Assembly (NCBI GenBank): GCA_945892985.1
Contig: CAMDDU010000083.1
Location: forward strand, 1-10,362
Source: CAITSH01 sp945892985
GTDB taxonomy: Bacteria > Pseudomonadota > Gammaproteobacteria > Burkholderiales > SG8-39
Direction: 5' to 3'
DNA: 10,362 nucleotides
The notes under the pieces are model-generated. The model saw only the letters and a list, made by a program, of their open reading frames with translations, had not been told where the DNA came from and did no database searches. This document shows positions 6,163 through 10,362 of the stretch, piece after piece; within the stretch, counting starts at the first letter, position 1, and the number at the start of each line of letters is the position of its first letter. The translations under genes and the position numbers were made by a program.

Positions 6163-7140
6163 ATGAACAAAGCACGACGCACCGTCATATCGCTTGCGGT
6201 GTTGGCAGCGGCGGCGCTCGCCGCCCTGCCCGCAAGCGCACAACGCTACCCCGACAAACCGCTGCGCTACGTCGTGCCTTACGCCTCGGGCGGCGGCACC
6301 GACATTCTGGCGCGGTCTCTTGCGCCCAAGGTCGGCGAAGCGCTGGGCCAGGCGCTCATTGTTGAGAACCGCGCCGGCGCTGGCGGCAACATCGGCGCCG
6401 ATGCCGTGGCCAAGGCCGCACCCGACGGCTACACCATCCTGATGGGCGCCAACACCATTCCCATCAATGCGAGCCTGGGCAAACTGCCCTTTGACCTCAT
6501 GAAGGATTTTTCACCGGTGGCCATGCTCGCCTCCGCGCCCATGGTGCTGGTGGTGCATCCGTCGGTCAAAGCCAACACCGTCAAAGAACTCATCGCCGAG
6601 GCCAGGGCCAATCCGGGCAAGCTCAATTATTCGAACGCCGGCAACGGCACGCCGCAACACCTGTCGGCGGCGCTGTTCTCGCAAATGACCGGCATAGACA
6701 TCACCCACATCGTCTACAAGGGCACCGGCCCGGCGGTGACCGATCTTGTCGGAGGGCAGACACAAGTGGCCTTCATGACCATGGCCGCCGTCAAAGCGCA
6801 TATCGCCGCAGGCAAACTGAAAGCACTGGCTGTGGCACCCGCGCGCCGCTCGCAGGCCATGCCCGAACTGCCCACGGTAGCCGAGGCCGGCGTACCCGGC
6901 TTTGAAGTGGACCTGTGGTACGGCGTGTATGCGCCGGCCAATACCCCGCGTGATGTGGTGACGCGGCTTAACACCGAGTTCAACCGCGCCATGACCTCAC
7001 CCGACATCGGCGAACGCCTGGCCACACTGGGCTTTGAGGCCTGGACCGGCGCACCCGATTTACTCGCCACGCAGACGCGCAACGACCTTGCCAAGTACGC
7101 TGACATTGTCAAAAAGGGCAACATCAAGGCGGAACAATAA
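6163..7140 (+). CDS. Bug/TctC-family tripartite tricarboxylate transporter substrate-binding protein
   Basis: The 325-residue protein has a signal peptide cleaved after ASA (24-26). It carries the Bug-family hallmarks: YPDKPLRYVVPYASGGGTDILAR (29-51), VENRAGAGGNIGAD (67-80), PDGYT (87-91), YSNAGNGTPQHL (156-167), HIVYKGTGPAVTDLVGGQ (182-199) and PTVAEAGVPGFEV (237-249). Bug proteins bind carboxylated or aromatic small molecules in the periplasm, usually without a dedicated transporter beside them; no TctA or TctB is present here. The start has a near-perfect TAAGGAGG ribosome site (6147-6154) eight bases away, implying strong translation. Only 78 bases separate it from antitoxin 1 and I see no terminator, so it may be read from the TA promoter as well as its own. 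The ligand is not predictable. Confidence 0.93.
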   Translation: MNKARRTVISLAVLAAAALAALPASAQRYPDKPLRYVVPYASGGGTDILARSLAPKVGEALGQALIVENRAGAGGNIGADAVAKAAPDGYTILMGANTIPINASLGKLPFDLMKDFSPVAMLASAPMVLVVHPSVKANTVKELIAEARANPGKLNYSNAGNGTPQHLSAALFSQMTGIDITHIVYKGTGPAVTDLVGGQTQVAFMTMAAVKAHIAAGKLKALAVAPARRSQAMPELPTVAEAGVPGFEVDLWYGVYAPANTPRDVVTRLNTEFNRAMTSPDIGERLATLGFEAWTGAPDLLATQTRNDLAKYADIVKKGNIKAEQ

Positions 7141-7142
7141 GC

Positions 7143-7853
7143 ATGGGCCTGCAAACAACGCCATCGCACAAGACTTTCCGCGACATCGAAGCCGACGCCG
7201 CGCGCGCCTTCAAGCTCTTGCAGGCGGGCGGCATCACCATCCTGCCCATGGACGTGGGCTATTCGCTCATAGGCGGATCGGGTGCGGCGCTGAAAAAAAT
7301 GTTCGACACCAAGCGCCGCGCCGCGAGCAAGCTCAACGCCATGGTCGCCAACGACGCCATCGCCAAGTCGGTGTACAAACTGAGTTCGCGCGGCCGCGAT
7401 GTCATTGACTGCATCACCCACGAATACGACTTGCCGCTGGGGGCGGTGGCGCCCTGCCACATGGACCACCCCATGCTCAACAAGTTCGACCGCGAATCGC
7501 TTGCGGCGAGCACCAAGGACGGCACGCTGGTAATGCTCATCAACGCCGGTAAATTTCATGCCGCCATCACGCGCATGTCCTGGGAAGCGCAATTCCCGCT
7601 CTTTGGCTCATCGGCCAACATGACCATGACCGGCACCAAGTTCCACGGCGATGACATCGAACCGGAAATCGCCGCCATTGCCGATGTAATCATCAACTAC
7701 GGCCTGATGAAATACCACCCTTGGAAACAGTCCTCGACCCTGCTCAACGTCGAGACCTTCGAGGTGGTGCGCTTTGGCTCCTGTTACGAGAACATCGCCG
7801 ACATCGTCAAGCGCCACTTCAATGTGACGCTGCCAGCGAAGCCTGCGGCCTAG
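7143..7853 (+). CDS. YrdC/Sua5/YciO-like protein
   Basis: The 236-residue protein follows the YrdC fold pattern: RAFKLLQAGGITILPMDVGYSLIGGS (21-46), KKMFDTKRRAASKLNAMV (51-68), PLFGSSANMTMTG (152-164) and STLLNVETFEVVRFG (198-212). YrdC and Sua5 make threonylcarbamoyl-AMP for tRNA t6A; other members act as carbamoyl-transfer domains or have no known role. Here the usual PTDTVYGL reads PMDVGYSL, so it is a divergent paralogue and unlikely to be the housekeeping enzyme. It starts two bases after the solute-binding gene, with a GGCGG-like ribosome site inside that gene's end, so the two are probably co-translated. A hairpin straddles its stop codon. Confidence 0.82.
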   Translation: MGLQTTPSHKTFRDIEADAARAFKLLQAGGITILPMDVGYSLIGGSGAALKKMFDTKRRAASKLNAMVANDAIAKSVYKLSSRGRDVIDCITHEYDLPLGAVAPCHMDHPMLNKFDRESLAASTKDGTLVMLINAGKFHAAITRMSWEAQFPLFGSSANMTMTGTKFHGDDIEPEIAAIADVIINYGLMKYHPWKQSSTLLNVETFEVVRFGSCYENIADIVKRHFNVTLPAKPAA

Positions 7854-7859
7854 CAGGCT
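7840..7859 (+). terminator. Hairpin across the stop codon of the YrdC-like gene
   Basis: AGCCTGC (7840-7846) pairs perfectly with GCAGGCT (7853-7859) around a 6-nt loop that contains most of the TAG stop. No U tract follows, so it may be a weak or factor-assisted terminator or an mRNA-end stabiliser rather than a classic one. Confidence 0.3.
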
Positions 7860-7896
7860 GGCGCCCCTTGCAGGGCTTACAGGCTAAAATTCCTCA

Positions 7897-7919
7897 ATAT
7901 GTCGTATTTGACATATAAT
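7897..7919 (+). promoter_or_regulatory. Promoter and operator of TA module 2
   Basis: A perfect TATAAT (7914-7919) overlaps a 7-bp inverted repeat, ATATGTC (7897-7903) and GACATAT (7910-7916), with 6 bases between. This arrangement fits autorepression by the antitoxin downstream. No good -35 is seen at 17 bases; TCCTCA (7891-7896) is poor. The -10 box ends seven bases before the preferred ATG (7927). Confidence 0.6.
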
Positions 7920-7926
7920 GCACACA

Positions 7927-8259
7927 ATGCCCAACACCGACAAACCGCTGGCGTGGCTGAGTGGCGAGGTGAAAACCCCGCCATTTTCGGCAGCGGCGCG
8001 AATTGAAGCAGGCGTGTTACTGCGCCGCTTGCAGCGAGGTGAAAAAATCCCGCTGCCGCACTCGCGGCCAATGCCGGCCATCGGCAAGGCCTGTCACGAA
8101 TTGCGCATTCAGGACACAAACCGCACATGGCGTGTCGTGTATTACGTAGACAGCGAAATCATCGCAATACTGGAAGTATTCTCCAAAACAACGCAGCAAA
8201 CGCCCAAAGCAGTGATCAACACATGCAAGACGCGATTACGCGCATTTACCTCAATCTGA
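7927..8259 (+). CDS. Type II toxin, RelE/HigB-like (Gp49 family), second copy
   Basis: The 110-residue protein matches a second Gp49-like toxin subgroup: DKPLAWLSGEVKTPPFSAAARIEAGVLLRRLQRGE (5-39), PHSRPMPAIGKACHELRI (44-61), TWRVVYYVD (67-75) and AILEVFSKTTQQTPKAVI (80-97). It is predicted to be an mRNA-cutting toxin paired with the XRE antitoxin that follows. Overall it is not a recent duplicate of the toxin at 5340; only the fold-level pattern is shared. ATG 7927 gives the usual family start; an upstream ATG at 7918 lies inside the -10 box. No ribosome site is present, so the mRNA may be leaderless. The antitoxin starts 19 bases after the stop. Confidence 0.9.
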   Translation: MPNTDKPLAWLSGEVKTPPFSAAARIEAGVLLRRLQRGEKIPLPHSRPMPAIGKACHELRIQDTNRTWRVVYYVDSEIIAILEVFSKTTQQTPKAVINTCKTRLRAFTSI

Positions 8260-8278
8260 AAGCGACGGAAACCACATC

Positions 8279-8608
8279 ATGGCCACCGCAAAACTAAAGC
8301 GACTGAAAGCAGCCGGCTGGAAGACCGGTAACGCCAAGGACTTCCTGCAACTGAGCAATGAAGAATCCATGCTGGTTGAGCTCAAGCTCACGCTTTCCGA
8401 TGCGATCAAACAGGTGAGACAAAAGCACGGCCTGTCGCAAATCGATCTCGCCAAAAAAATGGGCTCCAGCCAATCGCGCGTGGCCAAGATCGAGGCAGGC
8501 GACCCGTCGGTCTCGCTCGACCTGATCATGCGGGCATTTTTCGCCACCGGCGCCACGCGACGGGAACTCCAGCGCGCGTTTGGTGCGAGTGAAAAACTGG
8601 CCGCCTAG
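8279..8608 (+). CDS. XRE-family antitoxin (HigA-like)
   Basis: The 109-residue protein has an N-terminal segment typical of these antitoxins (KLKRLKAAGWKTGNAKDFLQLSNEESMLVELKLTL, 5-39) and an XRE helix-turn-helix (LSDAIKQVRQKHGLSQIDLAKKMGSSQSRVAKIEAGDPSVSLDLIMRAF, about 39-87). It should neutralise the toxin at 7927-8259 and bind the inverted repeat at the TATAAT box. Length is normal and nothing key is missing. The ribosome site (ACGGAA) is modest. The second solute-binding gene begins 26 bases downstream with no terminator between, so read-through is likely. Confidence 0.92.
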   Translation: MATAKLKRLKAAGWKTGNAKDFLQLSNEESMLVELKLTLSDAIKQVRQKHGLSQIDLAKKMGSSQSRVAKIEAGDPSVSLDLIMRAFFATGATRRELQRAFGASEKLAA

Positions 8609-8634
8609 ACCCATCTGCACAGGCCTGACTAAAC

Positions 8635-9615
8635 ATGAATCTAAAAACACTGCGGCACAGCCTTCTTGCACTCTGCGCAACCGCTGCGCTCTTTTCCGGC
8701 ACGGCCTCGGCGCAAACCGCCTGGCCCACCAAGCCGGTGCGCATCATTGTGTCCACGGCGGCGGGCGGCGCCTCGGACATAGTCGCGCGGCTGCTGGCCG
8801 AGCGGCTCACCGTGATGTGGAAGCAACAAGTGCTGGTCGACAACCGCCCCGGTGGCGGCGGCGTGATCGCGGCGGAGGGCGTGGCGCGTGCGGCGCCAGA
8901 CGGCTACACGCTGGGCCAGTTGGGCAGCACGCTCGCGCTCAACCCGGCCATCCGCAACGACCTCGCCTACGACACCGCGCGCGACCTTCGCGCCATCATG
9001 CATTTCGATTCGGCCCCGGCCCTGCTCGCCACGCGCGCGGACTTTCCGGCCAGTACGCCGGCGGAATTGTTTTCGCTCATCAAGGCGCAGCCGGGCAAGT
9101 ATTCGTATGGCAGCCCCGGCGCAAGCACCAACGGCAACCGCGCCATGGAAGCGCTCAAGCACGCCCTCGGTCTCGATGTGGTGCACATCCCCTACAAGAG
9201 CGGCGCCCTCGCGACCAATGATTTGCTGGGCGGGCAAATCTCCATGCTGATGGCCACGCCCACCGCGTTCACCCAACACATCAAGTCGGGACGCTTGAAG
9301 GCCATTGCCACCACCGGCGCCAAACGCTTCCCGACCATGCCCGCGGTGCCGAGCTTTGCCGAAGCTGGCGTGCCCGGCTACGACATGGTCGAATGGTGGA
9401 TGATGATAGGGCCCTCGCACCTGCCCGACGCGCTGATCGATCGCATACAGCGCGACATGGCAGCGGTGGTCAGCCAGCCCGAGTTCACCCGGCGCCTGCT
9501 CGACCTTGGTATCGAAACCTTTGTGCGCACCCCGGACGAGAGCGCGCGCTTTCTCAAGGATGAACTGACGCGCTGGGAAAAATCAGCCAAGACCCTGGGG
9601 CTGAAGCCGGAATAG
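8635..9615 (+). CDS. Second Bug/TctC-family substrate-binding protein
   Basis: The 326-residue protein has a signal peptide cleaved after ASA (24-26) and the family hallmarks WPTKPVRIIVSTAAGGASDIVAR (30-52), VDNRPGGGGVIAAEGVA (68-84), PDGYT (88-92), YSYGSPGASTNGNRAMEAL (156-174), HIPYKSGALATNDLLGGQ (184-201) and PSFAEAGVPGYDMV (239-252). By eye it is a distant paralogue of the protein at 6163, so it probably binds a different ligand. Unlike that gene it has only a poor ribosome site (AGG about 13 bases away) and no room for a promoter of its own. Expression may depend on the TA module 2 promoter or on starts inside the antitoxin gene. No TctA or TctB follows. Confidence 0.92.
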   Translation: MNLKTLRHSLLALCATAALFSGTASAQTAWPTKPVRIIVSTAAGGASDIVARLLAERLTVMWKQQVLVDNRPGGGGVIAAEGVARAAPDGYTLGQLGSTLALNPAIRNDLAYDTARDLRAIMHFDSAPALLATRADFPASTPAELFSLIKAQPGKYSYGSPGASTNGNRAMEALKHALGLDVVHIPYKSGALATNDLLGGQISMLMATPTAFTQHIKSGRLKAIATTGAKRFPTMPAVPSFAEAGVPGYDMVEWWMMIGPSHLPDALIDRIQRDMAAVVSQPEFTRRLLDLGIETFVRTPDESARFLKDELTRWEKSAKTLGLKPE

Positions 9616-9686
9616 GCTGGAAACGAACGATCAGATCGACCAAAGAAGATGCGCCCCGGGGGCTCAAACTTTCTGCGGTGAGCGTC

Positions 9687-9692
9687 TATAAT
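9687..9692 (+). promoter_or_regulatory. -10 box of TA module 3
   Basis: A perfect TATAAT lies 48 bases before the antitoxin ATG, leaving about 40 bases of leader. The -35 is unclear (TCAAAC at 9664-9669 is weak). A small inverted repeat, CAGG (9695-9698) and CCTG (9703-9706), lies just downstream and could be part of an operator. Confidence 0.5.
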
Positions 9693-9740
9693 GTCAGGAG
9701 TGCCTGTGCATTCCGTTCCCACGCCGCGCCGGAGACCACC

Positions 9741-9956
9741 ATGAACCTCGAGAAGCTGATCAGCGTCACGCCCGACATACGCGGCGGAAAGCCGTGCATC
9801 GCCGGCACACGCATCACCGTCTATGACGTACTGGAATACCTTGCAGGCGGCATGACCGAGCAGCAGATCCTGTCGGATTTCCCGGCCCTCACCTCGGAAC
9901 ACATCAAGGCGACGCTGGCGTTTGCCGCCCAGCGCGAGCGTCATCTGGCGGCATAA
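9741..9956 (+). CDS. DUF433 antitoxin
   Basis: The 71-residue protein has the DUF433 pattern: LISVTPDIRGGKPCIAGTRITVYDVLEYLAGGMTEQQILSDFPALTSEHIKATLAFAAQR. DUF433 proteins carry a winged-helix-like DNA-binding fold and are commonly paired with PIN-like DUF5615 toxins, as here. The ATG at 9741 with GGAGA six bases before it is preferred over an in-frame GTG at 9678, whose added residues do not match the family. The toxin gene begins six bases after the stop. Confidence 0.9.
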   Translation: MNLEKLISVTPDIRGGKPCIAGTRITVYDVLEYLAGGMTEQQILSDFPALTSEHIKATLAFAAQRERHLAA

Positions 9957-9962
9957 AACCCG

Positions 9963-10256
9963 GTGCGCCTGCTTCTGGATGAAAATCTGAGCCCGCGCCT
10001 CGCTGAGCGCCTTGCTAAAAGTTTCCCGGGAACACGGCATCTGGATGATGTCGGCTTGCACGGCAGAACCGACCTCGATATATGGAAGTTCGCCGGCGAA
10101 CACGGCTACGTGCTTGCGTCAAAGGACAATGATTTCCGTCAGTTGAGTTTTCTATACGGCGCTCCGCCGAAGGTAATCTGGCTGCGCATGGGTAATGCGC
10201 CAACGCGGGATATTGAGGTGGCCCCGCGCAGTTGGACAGTTTTTAGGAGTTTATAA
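9963..10256 (+). CDS. DUF5615 PIN-like toxin, C-terminus replaced by IS sequence
   Basis: The 97-residue product starts at GTG 9963 and begins as DUF5615 proteins do (MRLLLDENLSPRLAERL). The acidic PIN-like site is present: D7 and E8, D37/D39 in RTDLDIW, and D55/D57 in SKDNDF. VIWLRMGNAPTRDIE (71-85) matches the family, but the following residues VAPRSWTVFRSL do not; they are read from the end of the IS3-family element from about 10219. Full-length members are about 110-120 residues, so roughly the last 25-30 are lost. It may be inactive, or reduced in toxicity and tolerated. The residual module with its intact DUF433 gene is therefore a decaying TA pair. Confidence 0.85.
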   Translation: MRLLLDENLSPRLAERLAKSFPGTRHLDDVGLHGRTDLDIWKFAGEHGYVLASKDNDFRQLSFLYGAPPKVIWLRMGNAPTRDIEVAPRSWTVFRSL

Positions 10257-10362
10257 GTGGGTTCTGCGGGGTTAAGCCGCCGCGGCGAGCGGCGCCTGGT
10301 TGAAGTAAAGCGTGTCCGGGGTCTGGCCGTCAAGGCTTTGATGCGGCCGGCGACTGTTGTAG
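10219..10362 (-). mobile_element. IS3-family insertion sequence, 3' end (partial)
   Basis: Family-like toxin sequence stops at about 10217. DNA from 10219 (TGGCCCCGCGCAG, then TTGGACAG) begins with TG, as IS3-family inverted repeats do, and leads into the end of an OrfB gene read in the opposite direction. The other end is outside the window, so the repeat cannot be paired and the boundary is good to a few bases only. Confidence 0.7.
10272..10362 (-). CDS. IS3-family transposase OrfB, C-terminal fragment (runs off the right edge)
   Basis: The minus strand encodes YNSRRPHQSLDGQTPDTLYF and then NQAPLAAAA before a TAA stop (10272-10274). The YNSRRPHQSLDGQTP block is the typical C-terminal end of the rve integrase core in IS3-family OrfB proteins. 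Only 29 residues are visible; the catalytic DDE residues are outside the window. Confidence 0.85.
   Translation of the reverse strand, partial: YNSRRPHQSLDGQTPDTLYFNQAPLAAAA

Noticed and set aside
7908..7913. TTGACA as a -35 box for TA module 2
   Set aside because: A -10 at the right distance would fall inside the toxin coding sequence and no match is there; the TATAAT that overlaps it is the better signal.
9651..9663. GC-rich inverted run GCGCCCCGGGGGC after the second Bug gene as a terminator
   Set aside because: The arms abut with almost no loop and no T tract follows.
1..10362. CRISPR array, tRNA or rRNA gene
   Set aside because: No regularly spaced repeats longer than about 20 bases and no cloverleaf or rRNA-like sequence were seen on either strand.

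Overview
The window is GC-rich, densely packed bacterial DNA. Two Bug/TctC-type periplasmic solute-binding proteins, a Tat-exported amidohydrolase and several toxin-antitoxin (TA) modules suggest a betaproteobacterium, most likely Burkholderiales. That placement is inferred from gene content; there is no rRNA or marker gene to fix it. The window begins and ends inside two different insertion sequences: the N-terminus of an IS30-family transposase (1-51, minus) and the C-terminus of an IS3-family OrfB (10272-10362, minus). It therefore reads as an accessory segment between mobile elements.

Left part (1-2281, leftward genes): the IS30 end and a 20-bp palindrome, then a strong bidirectional terminator (207-238). 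This terminator ends an exported metallo-beta-lactamase-fold hydrolase (262-1722), which is preceded by a small unrecognised protein (1877-2281). Middle part (2532-5269, rightward): an NTF2-like plus pyridoxamine-phosphate-oxidase-like protein, tightly followed by a SAM methyltransferase with a signal peptide, then an ACMSD-type amidohydrolase with Tat and lipobox signals.

Right part (5340-10256): three TA modules alternate with transport-type genes. Module 1 is a Gp49-like RelE/HigB toxin plus an HTH antitoxin (5340-6084). Next come a Bug solute-binding protein and a coupled YrdC/Sua5-like protein (6163-7853). Module 2 is a second HigB-like toxin plus an XRE antitoxin (7927-8608), followed by a second Bug protein (8635-9615). 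Module 3 is a DUF433 antitoxin plus a DUF5615 PIN-like toxin (9741-10256), whose 3' end has been replaced by the IS3-family element.

The solute-binding proteins and the amidohydrolase plausibly take part in uptake or turnover of an organic acid, but no TctA/TctB membrane partners are present and the substrate cannot be read from the sequence. The most unusual points are: three TA modules of different type in under 5 kb; promoter -10 boxes that overlap the candidate start codons of both HigB-like toxins; a BrnA/CopG-like tail on the first antitoxin; and the IS-truncated PIN-like toxin.
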